NCBI RefSeq assembly: GCF_006864365.1
Contig: NZ_QHLJ01000004.1
Coordinates: forward strand, 62,001 to 126,000
Origin: Campylobacter sp. MIT 99-7217
GTDB taxonomy: Bacteria; Campylobacterota; Campylobacteria; Campylobacterales; Campylobacteraceae
Length of the DNA: 64,000 bases
Reading direction: 5' to 3'
This document shows positions 16,999 through 25,844 of the stretch, in pieces; the stretch's first letter is position 1, and the number at the start of each line of letters is the position of its first letter. The position numbers and the translations under genes were made by a program. A model generated the notes under the pieces. The model searched no databases, was not told the DNA's origin, and saw only the letters and a list, made by a program, of their open reading frames with translations.

Positions 16999-18066
16999 TT
17001 ATTCATTTTCATTTTCCAAAGCCAAAGCTTGATAATGAGCGATCAAAGGCTCGATCAGCTCATCAAATAAGCCATTTTCCATTATCGCATCAAGGCGGTA
17101 AAGCGTTAGGTTGATACGATGATCACTGATTCTATTTTGTGGATAATTATAAGTTCTAATACGCTCACTTCTATCCCCACTTCCTACCTGAGACTTCCTT
17201 GTTAGACTTTCTTTGGCTTGTTGCTCTTGCATTTTCATATCATAAAGCCTAGCTTTTAACACCTTCATCGCCGCTTCTTTGTTTTTGTGCTGATCTTTTC
17301 CGTCTTGATTTACAACAACAAGTCCCGTTGGTAAATGCGTGATACGAACGGCAGAATCAGTGGTATTTACGCTTTGTCCTCCATGTCCGCTACTTCTCAT
17401 CACATCGATTTTAAGTTCATTTGGATTGATTTGAATTTCTATATCATCAACCTCAGGCATGATAGCAACTGTTATAGCTGAGGTATGCACCCTACCTTGA
17501 GACTCAGTTGCTGGCACTCTTTGAACGCGGTGAGTTCCGCCCTCAAATTTAAGCCTTGAGTAAGCTCCCTCGCCTTTTATCAAAATGATAATCTCCTTAA
17601 AGCCTCCAGCACTTCCCTCGCTTGAACTTACAATCTCCATTTTATAGCCACGAAGTTCAGCATATCTTGTATATGCCTTAAGTAAGTCCCCAACAAATAA
17701 AGCCGCCTCATCTCCTCCTGTGCCTGCACGAATTTCAAGAAAGATATTTCTTTCATCGTTTTCATCTTTAGGCAAAAGTAAGATTTTAAGCTCTTCTTCG
17801 ATTTTGGGTTTTTGCTCTTCTAAATTTTTAAGCTCTTCTTTGGCTAAATCGCTAAATTCAGCATCGCTGAGTAAGGATTTATTTTCTTCGATTTGATTTA
17901 AGATAGAAAGATATTCTTTGGCTTTTAAAACTATGGGTTCTATTTTTTTTTGCTCTTTAGAAAGTGCAGTCATTTTCGCAATGTCTGCGACGAGAGTAGA
18001 ATCGCTAAGAAGAGCATTTAGCTCCTCATAACGCTTAAAAAAAGGATCAAGCTTAGAAGCTAGCAT
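16999..18066 (-). CDS. prfA: peptide chain release factor 1
   Basis: 355 aa. Terminates translation at UAA and UAG. The universal GGQ motif is in [10 protein letters not shown], and the codon-reading tripeptide P-A-T ([12 protein letters not shown]) identifies RF1 rather than RF2 (which has SPF). The [10 protein letters not shown] block is also typical. Follows rpsT by 6 nt, so the two are co-transcribed, an arrangement shared with C. jejuni Cj1611-Cj1612. Confidence 0.97.
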   Translation of the reverse strand: MLASKLDPFFKRYEELNALLSDSTLVADIAKMTALSKEQKKIEPIVLKAKEYLSILNQIEENKSLLSDAEFSDLAKEELKNLEEQKPKIEEELKILLLPKDENDERNIFLEIRAGTGGDEAALFVGDLLKAYTRYAELRGYKMEIVSSSEGSAGGFKEIIILIKGEGAYSRLKFEGGTHRVQRVPATESQGRVHTSAITVAIMPEVDDIEIQINPNELKIDVMRSSGHGGQSVNTTDSAVRITHLPTGLVVVNQDGKDQHKNKEAAMKVLKARLYDMKMQEQQAKESLTRKSQVGSGDRSERIRTYNYPQNRISDHRINLTLYRLDAIMENGLFDELIEPLIAHYQALALENENE

Positions 18067-18072
18067 TAAGGA

Positions 18073-18336
18073 CTAAGAAATTTTATTGACTAAAAGAGCC
18101 AAGCGACTAACACGACGCGATGCGGTTTGTTTTTTCAAAAAGCCACGGCTTACCATTGCGTGAATGCTTTTGTTTGCTATTTTAAGAGCTTCGTTAGCTT
18201 TTTCTTTATCATTTGACTGAGCAGCCTCGCGAACGGCTCTTGTGATATTTTTAAGTCTTGTTCTGTAAAATCTATTTCTTTCAGTTTTTTTGATGGTCTG
18301 TCTTGCTCTTTTTTCAGAGGATTTGTGGTTTGCCAT
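18073..18336 (-). CDS. rpsT: 30S ribosomal protein S20
   Basis: 87 aa, very basic. Begins [13 protein letters not shown] and has the helical Lys/Arg-rich composition and length of S20, which binds 16S rRNA early in 30S assembly. Promoter: TATAAT on the minus strand at 18379-18384; AAGGAAAC gives the ribosome-binding site. First gene of rpsT-prfA-lipoprotein. Confidence 0.97.
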   Translation of the reverse strand: MANHKSSEKRARQTIKKTERNRFYRTRLKNITRAVREAAQSNDKEKANEALKIANKSIHAMVSRGFLKKQTASRRVSRLALLVNKIS

Positions 18337-18378
18337 TTGTTTCCTTTGTCAAAAATAAAAAATGAAATTTAAAGGATA

Positions 18379-18384
18379 ATTATA
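18379..18384 (-). promoter_or_regulatory. -10 box of rpsT-prfA
   Basis: ATTATA on the plus strand gives TATAAT toward rpsT, about 43 nt before its ATG, in an A/T-only stretch. Confidence 0.5.
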
Positions 18385-18454
18385 TATAAAAAATATTAAA
18401 ATTAAATTAATTTAAGCAAAATTTTATATATTTTCAAAATAAATTCAAAATAAC

Positions 18455-18946
18455 TTAAAACAAATCTTGAATTTTTATATCCCAAAATAAAAGATCAAAT
18501 TTAAGTAAAATTCCGCAAATAACAGCGGACAAAAGTCCTGCAAAAAGTCCTGCAAGCATATCATCAAGCATTACTCCAAGCCCACCTTTGACTTTTTTAT
18601 CCACCTTGCCGATGATAGAAGGTTTTGTGATATCAAAAAATCGAAATAAAACAAAGGAAAGCACAAAGGCAAAAACACTTTCTCCAAAAATAGCCAAAGC
18701 AAGAAACACTCCAGCCACCTCATCAATGACGATATGTTTATCATCGTGTATCCCACTTGCCTTTTCATACTCATTAATCACGCTAATAGAAGCTATAAAG
18801 ATCAAAAACGAAAGCAAAAATAAGGTTTGAATGCCTAAGTATTTGATGATAAAAAAAGCAGGGATCAAAGCTACTAGCGTTCCAAAAGTGCCAGGAGCCT
18901 TACTTACGCAACCTGAATAAAAAAAAGTTAAAAATAATTTTTGCAT
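18455..18946 (-). CDS. pgpA: phosphatidylglycerophosphatase A
   Basis: 163 aa. Dephosphorylates phosphatidylglycerol phosphate in the inner membrane. The N-terminal GCVSKAPGTFGTL motif, the H-D-D-K-H-I-V-I-D-E-V-A-G block (metal-binding acids) and four hydrophobic helices match PgpA. I place the start at the ATG at 18946 (M-Q-K-L-F), just after the TAA of the preceding gene; the frame is open to 18958 but that would overlap the upstream gene. Last gene of the ispDF-HP1021-sulfurylase homologue-pgpA operon, as in C. jejuni Cj1607-Cj1610. Confidence 0.92.
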   Translation of the reverse strand: MQKLFLTFFYSGCVSKAPGTFGTLVALIPAFFIIKYLGIQTLFLLSFLIFIASISVINEYEKASGIHDDKHIVIDEVAGVFLALAIFGESVFAFVLSFVLFRFFDITKPSIIGKVDKKVKGGLGVMLDDMLAGLFAGLLSAVICGILLKFDLLFWDIKIQDLF

Positions 18947-18947
18947 T

Positions 18948-20108
18948 TTATACCACAAAATGAGCTTGATGAAGCCTTAAAAGCTGACCATAAAATTCTT
19001 CATCTTTCTTGTGTTCCAAGATAGCTCCTGTTGGAAACAAGTCATTATAAATTCTTTGCATATTTTTAAAGCGATTTGGAAAAATTTGACTCAAAATGAT
19101 TGATGAGACCTCTTCTCTCATAAAAATTGCTGGGGGAATGATCCCATGCCTTAGAAGCTCTTTTAAAGACCTTGCATTAAATTTAGCATGATGATGCGCT
19201 CCGTGTGGGCAGGATTTGGTACTGACTAAAATTTTACATTTTTCACAAAAAACAAACTCAGGCAAAATGACAACCTCTATCCCATAATCCCTAGCAAATT
19301 CATCAAGTATAGTTTTGGCTTGATTTTGATCATAGTGCATGCCAAGTCCCGTGTGATTTTGTCCAACTATCATCTTAGAACAGCCCAAACTTTTAGCAAT
19401 AACACCCTCAAGTGCTGGATTTAGATGGGCGTGAAAGATATCAATATGTCTTAAAGGAAAAACAAAAATATGTTCATGAGGAAAATAATTTTGTATAACT
19501 TGATCAAGATACGCTTTTTTAAGCTCAAAATCAAAGCCATTTTCTTCATAAGATTCTATTAAAAAAATAACAACCAAATCAGCCTTATCAATGGTCCAAC
19601 TAAAAATACGCTCATGACCCCTGTGTAAAGGATCTAAGCTTGTTACTAAAGCAGTGATTCTTTGGGCATTAAGCCTTTGTTTGACCTCGTTAAATTCCTC
19701 TTTAATTTTTTTGATATGAGAATCAAAAATTTCAAATTCTCCACTGATACAAATTTTACCGACATTATCAAGGGAGCAAATATGAGGTTCAAAGATATTA
19801 GTAACTTGTTTATTGTTTTTAAATTTGCTTTCAAGTTTTAGCTCTCCAACGACTCTTCCCTCACAGACAAGGTTTAAAATATCGCCCTTTCTTGCATGCA
19901 AAACAACCCTATCATCAAATTTAGGAGCAAAGGTTAGTGCATAAGGAGCTTTTTTGCCGTCTATTTTTCCATATTTTATAAATTCATCTTTTTCTTTTTC
20001 ATTGATCAAACGCGTGCAAGTTCCAAGCATTTGCTCTTTTATGAGGCATAAAAGCTCATATTCGCTTTTTTGCAAGATGATATTTTTATTTTTTCTTTGT
20101 GAGTCCAT
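18948..20108 (-). CDS. ATP-sulfurylase-family nucleotidyltransferase with altered substrate motif
   Basis: 386 aa; the syntenic equivalent of C. jejuni Cj1609, usually called sulfate adenylyltransferase. The PUA-like N-terminal domain and catalytic domain are both recognisable. The HxxH nucleotide motif is HRGHE (162-166), a second block reads VGQNHTGLG, and a zinc-site-like C-x2-C...C-x-H segment lies before the family's C-terminal helix (LRHGIIPP). However, the Q-T-R-N that contacts sulfate in true ATP sulfurylases reads T-S-L-D here, so the Gln and Arg are gone. The usual S-G-T is N-A-R. No APS kinase or reductase is nearby. The substrate is therefore uncertain. Overlaps the regulator gene by 23 nt. 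Confidence 0.8.
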   Translation of the reverse strand: MDSQRKNKNIILQKSEYELLCLIKEQMLGTCTRLINEKEKDEFIKYGKIDGKKAPYALTFAPKFDDRVVLHARKGDILNLVCEGRVVGELKLESKFKNNKQVTNIFEPHICSLDNVGKICISGEFEIFDSHIKKIKEEFNEVKQRLNAQRITALVTSLDPLHRGHERIFSWTIDKADLVVIFLIESYEENGFDFELKKAYLDQVIQNYFPHEHIFVFPLRHIDIFHAHLNPALEGVIAKSLGCSKMIVGQNHTGLGMHYDQNQAKTILDEFARDYGIEVVILPEFVFCEKCKILVSTKSCPHGAHHHAKFNARSLKELLRHGIIPPAIFMREEVSSIILSQIFPNRFKNMQRIYNDLFPTGAILEHKKDEEFYGQLLRLHQAHFVV

Positions 20109-20973
20109 ATTTTTTCCTTTTTTCCCATAAAGATTTGCGTGAAATCCCTAGTTTTTTCGACAAATCCGTATCAGGAAAAACACTTTGATAATTTACAATA
20201 ATAAATTTAACATACTCATCAATAGTAAGAATTTCATTTTTCTCTTTTGGATTTTTATCATCATGACTAAGCTCAAGCGTATGTATATCCGCATGTTCAA
20301 TCTTTTCATCACTAAAAATCAAAACATTTCTTTTTTTACTTTCTAAAAGAACTCTTTGCTGATCCTCAGTTTTAAGGCTTTGAAATTTATCTAAAAAATA
20401 TAAATTATTTTCTTTGTAGCGTTGAAAAAGATTATCTAAATTTGAAATATTTTCAAGATTAATATAATTTAAAAACAATTCATGAGCCTTTGCATAATGA
20501 AAAGCAAAAAAATCAGCATTAATTTGCTTGCGTGTTTTCAAGATCAAAGGAAGCTTGATTTTTTTATAGTCAAAATGAGAAATTTTAGCCTCACTTAACT
20601 TTGAGTTGATATAGGCAAGATAGGATTGATTTGATTGCTCTAAGGCTCTAAAATACTGATGGTGTTTGATTTTACGCAAAAGTTCTTCTATCATAAAAGG
20701 CTTTTGTATATAATCACTCACACCAAGCTTTAAAGGCGTTACAACAGTATCAACGCTGATATAAGAAACAAGCAAGATGATGATACTATTTCTACGCTTT
20801 TCTGCAAATTTTAAAAAATCACTCACAGCCGAAGAAAGTAAAATCACTTCATAGTGCTTATTTTCAACCTGAGAAACAGATGCTGCGATGTCGCATTGAT
20901 ACCCAGCATCACCTAGTTTATTGCTCATGCTTTGTGCTAGATAAAGCTCATTTTCTACAATTAAAACTTTCAT
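20086..20973 (-). CDS. atypical orphan response regulator, HP1021/Cj1608 family
   Basis: 295 aa. The N-terminal receiver fold (1-105) keeps Glu7, Ser70 and Lys91 (QKPF), but the phospho-acceptor Asp is replaced: the strand reads VILLSS (Ser47/Ser48). It therefore cannot be phosphorylated in the usual way. The C-terminus holds a Fis-type helix-turn-helix (DLSKKLGISRKSLWEKRKKYG). This matches HP1021 of H. pylori and Cj1608 of C. jejuni, reported to act as redox-responsive regulators that also bind oriC (established knowledge, recalled). Start at 20973 overlaps the ispDF stop as ATGA; the frame reaches 20985. No sensor kinase is adjacent. Confidence 0.9.
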   Translation of the reverse strand: MKVLIVENELYLAQSMSNKLGDAGYQCDIAASVSQVENKHYEVILLSSAVSDFLKFAEKRRNSIIILLVSYISVDTVVTPLKLGVSDYIQKPFMIEELLRKIKHHQYFRALEQSNQSYLAYINSKLSEAKISHFDYKKIKLPLILKTRKQINADFFAFHYAKAHELFLNYINLENISNLDNLFQRYKENNLYFLDKFQSLKTEDQQRVLLESKKRNVLIFSDEKIEHADIHTLELSHDDKNPKEKNEILTIDEYVKFIIVNYQSVFPDTDLSKKLGISRKSLWEKRKKYGLTKKK

Positions 20974-22085
20974 ATTTTCGTCCAATCAAAATATTTTAAA
21001 TTTACACTACAAAAAACGGCAATGCCTTCTTTTCTCCCAACAAAGCCCAAATGTTCAGTTGTTGTTGCTTTGACATTCACTCTAAATTCGCTTAGATCCA
21101 AATTTTTAGCTAAATTTTGAGCGATTTTTTCTTTAAAGCTACCTATTTTTGGAGCTTGTGCGATGATAGTAAGATCAACATTGACAAGCTCAAAACCAAA
21201 TCCCCTAACCAAGGCATAACATTGCTTTAGCAGATTCATAGAATTTGCGTTTTTAAATTTCATATCCGTATCAGGAAAATGCTCGCCTATATCGCCAAGC
21301 CCAGCTGCTCCTAAAAGTGCATCCGTTAAAGCATGTGCGATCAAATCCCCATCAGAATGAGCCTTAACGCCCATTTCTTCATGCACACAAACCCCACCTA
21401 GTATCAGCTTTCTTTTTTCACCAAATTCATGCACATCAAAGCCATTTCCACTAAAAAATTCATTTGCAGGAGCTTTAAGCTGAAGCTTTTTAAGATCTTC
21501 TTTGTAAGTGATTTTTCTCGTATTTTCATCACCCTCAACAAACCAAACCTTACCTCCAACTCTTGAAATAGCCGTGCTATCATCTGTAAATTCTTCATCT
21601 AAATTTAAAGCTTTTAAAAGCAGACTTGTGCGTGAAAGTTGCGGGGTTTGTATCAGTTTGATCTTTTCTCTTTGCAAGGCTTCATCGCCGTAAAGAGTCG
21701 TATCGCACACCTTTAAAGCAGGGGTAATGCAATCAGCCTTATCAATGTTTTCAACTAATCTCAAAAACAAATCCTTATCCACCAAAACCCTTGCCACATC
21801 ACTCACCATAACAAATTCACTTTGCACTTTTTCAAGGGCATTTTTTAAAGACTGAGCCCTTGTTTTTCCACCCTCAACAAATTCATAAGAAGGAGCAAAT
21901 TTTTTCATATAAGAAATGTTACTAGAAGTAACAATTATCTTTTTAAAAGGGAAAAAAGAGCTTAAATTTTTTGTAGCAACCAGCCATAAAGGCTCATTAT
22001 CTAAACGAATAAACTGCTTTTTTACAGGGAGATTAAACCTTGTAGAATCCCCAGCTGCAAGCATTATCAAGCTAATATCAGGCAT
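20970..22085 (-). CDS. ispDF: bifunctional IspD/IspF of the MEP isoprenoid pathway
   Basis: 371 aa, a natural fusion. The N-terminal IspD part (about 1-205) has the CTP-binding MLAAGDSTRF motif and makes CDP-methylerythritol. The C-terminal IspF part (from about 212) has GFDVHEF and the metal-binding HSDGD, and makes the cyclic diphosphate. The fusion is typical of Campylobacterota and alphaproteobacteria. Starts with ATG at 22085, with GAGGA upstream and TATAAT (minus strand) at 22119-22124. Heads a four-gene operon. Confidence 0.96.
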   Translation of the reverse strand: MPDISLIMLAAGDSTRFNLPVKKQFIRLDNEPLWLVATKNLSSFFPFKKIIVTSSNISYMKKFAPSYEFVEGGKTRAQSLKNALEKVQSEFVMVSDVARVLVDKDLFLRLVENIDKADCITPALKVCDTTLYGDEALQREKIKLIQTPQLSRTSLLLKALNLDEEFTDDSTAISRVGGKVWFVEGDENTRKITYKEDLKKLQLKAPANEFFSGNGFDVHEFGEKRKLILGGVCVHEEMGVKAHSDGDLIAHALTDALLGAAGLGDIGEHFPDTDMKFKNANSMNLLKQCYALVRGFGFELVNVDLTIIAQAPKIGSFKEKIAQNLAKNLDLSEFRVNVKATTTEHLGFVGRKEGIAVFCSVNLKYFDWTKI

Positions 22086-22118
22086 TTATATCCTCAAAAA
22101 AATAAAAATTGTTACTAT

Positions 22119-22124
22119 ATTATA
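22119..22124 (-). promoter_or_regulatory. -10 box of the ispDF operon
   Basis: TATAAT on the minus strand (ATTATA on plus), preceded by TGTG in GTGTATAATATAG. It lies 33 nt before the ispDF ATG. Confidence 0.55.
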
Positions 22125-22260
22125 CACAAAAAAACTTTATTTAACTTTTATTTGTTTTTAAAATTACAATTTAGGCTAAATTTAATAATGTAAAAAAGCT
22201 AAATTTTATGATTTTTGAGTAAAATTTGGCTTTAAAAACTCTTATTTTAAGGAATGTATC

Positions 22261-23367
22261 ATGATAGAAAAGATTAAAGAAAGATTATCTAAGGTAACCT
22301 ATCCCGGTTTTAAAAGAGATATAATGAGTTTTAATTTTGTTAAAGACATTCAAGTACAAGATGAAAAAGCCTTTATACAAATCGAGATAGTCTCAGCAAA
22401 TAAAGAAGTTGCCAAAGAACTTCAGCAAGGCGTTGAAGAAGCTTTAAAGGATTTAAATTTAAAAGAACTAAAGCTTGAGATCAAACAGCCAGAACCTCCA
22501 AAAGAAAGGAGTAATTCTCAAAGTGGTAAAAATATCGCTCCGCAAATCAAAAATTTCATCATGATTTCAAGCGGAAAAGGTGGGGTTGGAAAAAGCACCA
22601 CGAGTTTAAATTTAGCCGTATCCTTAGCAAAAATGGGTAAAAAAGTTGGCTTGCTTGATCTTGACATTTATGGACCAAATATCCCAAGAATGCTTGGACT
22701 AAGCGAACAAAGACCTGAGGTTATAGGCACAAAGATTAAACCCATGCAAGCTTTGGGCGTGCATATGATGAGTATGGGCGTTTTGATCGAGCAAGGACAA
22801 GGGCTGATGTGGCGTGGAGCGATGATCATGAAAGCTGTCGAGCAACTTTTAACTGATGTGCTTTGGGACGAGCTTGATGTATTGATCTTAGATATGCCTC
22901 CAGGAACTGGTGATGCACAAATTAGTGTCGCACAAAACATACCTATAACAGCTGGAGTTTGCGTAAGTACTCCGCAAATGGTTTCCCTAGATGATAGCAA
23001 AAGAGCGCTTGATATGTTTGAAAAGCTTCATATACCAGTAGCTGGCGTGATAGAAAATATGAGCGGATTTTTATGCCCTGATAATGGCAAAGAGTATGAA
23101 ATCTTTGGAAAAGGTGGTGCTGTAGAACTTGCGAAAGATTATAAATGCGAGGTCTTAGCACAAATTCCTATCGAAATGAGCATAAGAGAGGGTTCAGATA
23201 GCGGAAAACCTGTGAGCTTTTATCTGCCTGAAAGCGTGAGTGCAAGAAGATATCAAGAAGCTGCTGAAAAAATTTGGAATTTCATCGAAAAGGTAAATCA
23301 AGAAGGCGGAGCAAATAACGCAGCCATTCAGCCCGTGATGAATGGAAAAAGTGCTTGCTCAAGCTAA
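22261..23367 (+). CDS. mrp: Mrp/ApbC iron-sulfur cluster carrier ATPase
   Basis: 368 aa. An N-terminal MIP18/DUF59-like domain (1-75) precedes a deviant Walker A GKGGVGKSTT and a MinD/NBP35-type ATPase core with DMPPGTGDAQ. A conserved C-x-x-C is not obvious: one Cys lies in FLCPDNG, and one near the C-terminus in SACSS. The protein carries Fe-S clusters to apoproteins. AAGGA precedes the ATG at 22261. Syntenic with C. jejuni Cj1606c. Convergent with the autotransporter gene. Confidence 0.94.
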   Translation: MIEKIKERLSKVTYPGFKRDIMSFNFVKDIQVQDEKAFIQIEIVSANKEVAKELQQGVEEALKDLNLKELKLEIKQPEPPKERSNSQSGKNIAPQIKNFIMISSGKGGVGKSTTSLNLAVSLAKMGKKVGLLDLDIYGPNIPRMLGLSEQRPEVIGTKIKPMQALGVHMMSMGVLIEQGQGLMWRGAMIMKAVEQLLTDVLWDELDVLILDMPPGTGDAQISVAQNIPITAGVCVSTPQMVSLDDSKRALDMFEKLHIPVAGVIENMSGFLCPDNGKEYEIFGKGGAVELAKDYKCEVLAQIPIEMSIREGSDSGKPVSFYLPESVSARRYQEAAEKIWNFIEKVNQEGGANNAAIQPVMNGKSACSS

Positions 23368-23376
23368 AATCTAGCT

Positions 23377-23404
23377 TTTATATCCCTTGGAAAAGGGATA
23401 TAAA
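23377..23404. terminator. strong bidirectional terminator mrp / autotransporter
   Basis: TTTATATCCCTT, loop GGAA, AAGGGATATAAA: a 12-bp perfect stem with a tetraloop, centred between two convergent genes. Confidence 0.8.
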
Positions 23405-23410
23405 TTGAGC

Positions 23411-25678
23411 TTAGTAATTGTATTTAAGTCCAAGTTGTCCGCTTAAATAAGTTTCATTTTTCTTATCAACCTTACCTGCTAAAATTTGTTTCGCACCAAG
23501 ACCTAAATTTGCACTAAATTTCTCGCTAAAATCAATACTTCCACCAAGTATAAGCTGGGCATAAGTTTTCTTTTTATTATCAGCTTCTACACTCGTAAAA
23601 AAGGCGTTATTTACAGCTAAATTTGCTGTATAATCCCCGCCTTCATTATAAACAAATTGTTCTATCTTAGGGCTAGCAAAGAAATAAGAGCTTTCACTCA
23701 TATAAGCTCTTAACTCAGCTCCAAGCTCTGCACTGATAGAATTATTTGTGATTTTATCGATATTTTTAGCAATAAGCCCTGCTTGAGTATATCTTGGAGT
23801 ATGACTAAGATAATAATTTGCTCCCACAAAAGGCTTCACAGAAAAGCTCTCACTTCCAAAAAGCTTACCTAAATTTGCTGATAAGCCTAAATTTGTCCCC
23901 ATAAAATCAGCCTCATACACTCCTGTTATATCAAGACTATTTTGTCTTGTAGGGCTAACTTGAGTATAAATTTTTATATGAGTTTCCATATCGCTTGCAA
24001 AAGTAAAATTTGAGTAAATTCCTACTTGGAAATTATCACTTTTCTGCTCTAAATTTTTATCTTTTATCTTTGCATTTGCATAACTAAAATAAATCCCCCA
24101 AAGTGCATTTTCTCCTATCTTTTCAGCACCAACAGTAGCTCCTGTCATAGCACCGCTATTGCCATCTATGATATTATTTCCACCAAAAACATTAGCCCAA
24201 ATACTTTGTGAATTTTCGCTTACATAAGACATCTTCATATCACTTGCGATTTTATTTGAGCTGGCAAATCTTAGCTTACTAAGCTTAGAAGCGTAGTTTC
24301 CATAAGGATTATTAAGCATAGCTACTCTTTGTCCTATGGACACATCATTAGCTACATTCATGCTTGTATTTACACCACTTACACTACTATTTAGATTGCT
24401 CACGCTTTTGCCTGTATTTTCGGTATTTTCTTTGATATTTTTAGCCAGCTCAATCCCTCCTCTACTGACCAAATCAGCACCTATACCATTAGGCAAGGCT
24501 GATGCTATAGAGCGAAGAGCTAAAACAGCTGTTTTATCCTCAGTGCTTAAATTTGGAGCTACTAAATTAACATAAGCTTCATCATCAAATAACCCACCGC
24601 TCGCCTCAGCTTTATCAATAAGATCTTCAAGCTTGATTTTTTCATTTTCTAAAGATTTTTTAGCCAAATCCCATTCTGCTTGAGTCTCTCCGCCAGCTAA
24701 ATCCTCATCTCCAGCTTCTATCAGGCTTTCTATGGATTTTATATCTAATTTAACTTGATTTAAAGGATTTTTTGCTAAATCATTAAGCTTAGAACTCATC
24801 ACAAGGCATTTTTGCCCAGCACAATCAACCACGGCTAAATTATAATTCAAAAATTTTTCCGCTCCTAAAATATCATTAAAATCAACCCTAGCAAAAAGAG
24901 TTTTCACATCATAAAGACTTAATTTCGCTCTTGTTGCCTCATCAACATGATCAAGCAAGTTTTTAAAGAGCAAAATATTTGCTTCATTGCTTGATAAGTC
25001 ATTAAAACTTTTTGCTTGCATAAGAGTGGTATTAGAAAATTCTAAATCGCTAAAATTAAGTCTTGGTACGATAAATAATGAATTTTCGATATGAGCATTT
25101 TGACTAACCCTTATAGAAGTTCCATAAATCCAAAGAGATGTTTTCTCAGCTTCAAAATCTCCATTGATTAAAAGATCTCCTCTTAAATTTCCCATTCCCG
25201 GTAAATTTCCATTATAAACTTCGATAGATGATTCTTTACCTGTATTGTTAAAAGATGGGGTGGTAGTGCCTGATAAATATAAATTAGCATTGATCACAGA
25301 AGCTCTATCTATATACAAAGATATATCATCAACACTTATATCATTTGCCGTAGCACTGAGGTTACTAAGATAGACGCCGCCACTGTGATTATTAACAAGC
25401 TCAAGATCGTATTGTTTGTCTAGATTTATATTTAGGGCATAATCGCTATAATTAGCTGTATCTTCTAGTACTTCAGGAAAATCATCAATTTGAAAATTTA
25501 TCTTCAAATTATCGTTTTTATAGGAATTTTTAAGACTTGTTGTTTTGTTTGTCACATCAAAATAATCATTAATATTTGTTTGATTTGTTAGAGTAAAATC
25601 AGCACCAAAACTTGTTGTATAAAGCAAACTTGCCACACTAAAACTAAGAAAAATTTTTTTCTTCAGTCTTCTTTTCAT
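23411..25678 (-). CDS. autotransporter outer-membrane beta-barrel protein (phase-variable promoter)
   Basis: 755 aa. Residues 1-26 are a Sec signal peptide with a long basic N-region (MKRRLKKK) and cleavage near S-F-G-A. The passenger (about 27-470) has beta-strand-like repeats in its first half and a helical Glu/Lys-rich part later (about 300-450). The last 270 residues form a type V autotransporter barrel, with alternating strands such as NVFGGNN and ATVGAEKIGENALWGIYFSY, ending in GLKYNY with a terminal aromatic. The passenger target is unknown; adhesion is a guess. It lies in reverse orientation between mrp and dapD, which are neighbours in C. jejuni, so it looks inserted. A 10-nt G run sits in its promoter. 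Confidence 0.85.
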   Translation of the reverse strand: MKRRLKKKIFLSFSVASLLYTTSFGADFTLTNQTNINDYFDVTNKTTSLKNSYKNDNLKINFQIDDFPEVLEDTANYSDYALNINLDKQYDLELVNNHSGGVYLSNLSATANDISVDDISLYIDRASVINANLYLSGTTTPSFNNTGKESSIEVYNGNLPGMGNLRGDLLINGDFEAEKTSLWIYGTSIRVSQNAHIENSLFIVPRLNFSDLEFSNTTLMQAKSFNDLSSNEANILLFKNLLDHVDEATRAKLSLYDVKTLFARVDFNDILGAEKFLNYNLAVVDCAGQKCLVMSSKLNDLAKNPLNQVKLDIKSIESLIEAGDEDLAGGETQAEWDLAKKSLENEKIKLEDLIDKAEASGGLFDDEAYVNLVAPNLSTEDKTAVLALRSIASALPNGIGADLVSRGGIELAKNIKENTENTGKSVSNLNSSVSGVNTSMNVANDVSIGQRVAMLNNPYGNYASKLSKLRFASSNKIASDMKMSYVSENSQSIWANVFGGNNIIDGNSGAMTGATVGAEKIGENALWGIYFSYANAKIKDKNLEQKSDNFQVGIYSNFTFASDMETHIKIYTQVSPTRQNSLDITGVYEADFMGTNLGLSANLGKLFGSESFSVKPFVGANYYLSHTPRYTQAGLIAKNIDKITNNSISAELGAELRAYMSESSYFFASPKIEQFVYNEGGDYTANLAVNNAFFTSVEADNKKKTYAQLILGGSIDFSEKFSANLGLGAKQILAGKVDKKNETYLSGQLGLKYNY

Positions 25679-25709
25679 TCAATCTCCTTTTTTAAGTAAA
25701 ATAGCTACG

Positions 25710-25725
25710 ATTATACCCCCCCCCC
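25710..25725 (-). promoter_or_regulatory. phase-variable promoter of the autotransporter
   Basis: On the minus strand the order is AATATTAA, then ten G, then TATAAT (25715-25710), then 31 nt to the ATG at 25678, with AAGGAG at 25684-25689 (plus coordinates). The G run directly abuts the -10 box, so it lies in the -10/-35 spacer; gain or loss of a G would change spacer length. Confidence 0.75.
25716..25725. repeat. homopolymeric C10/G10 tract
   Basis: Ten consecutive C on the plus strand. Campylobacter G/C tracts of 8 or more are hypermutable by slipped-strand mispairing. It is intergenic, 38 nt upstream of the autotransporter start. Confidence 0.95.
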
Positions 25726-25805
25726 TTAATATTTCCTTAAAAAATGTTTAAATTTAAAAATTTCTAAAATTTAAAAAGCTAAATAAATTTTCAAGCCCTT
25801 TTTGT

Positions 25806-25811
25806 TATAAT
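25806..25811 (+). promoter_or_regulatory. -10 box of dapD
   Basis: TATAAT followed by TGCTTATTT, 34 nt before the dapD ATG; AAGGAC is the ribosome-binding site. Confidence 0.6.
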
Positions 25812-25844
25812 GCTTATTTTTTAAAACTTAAAACAAGGACTAAA

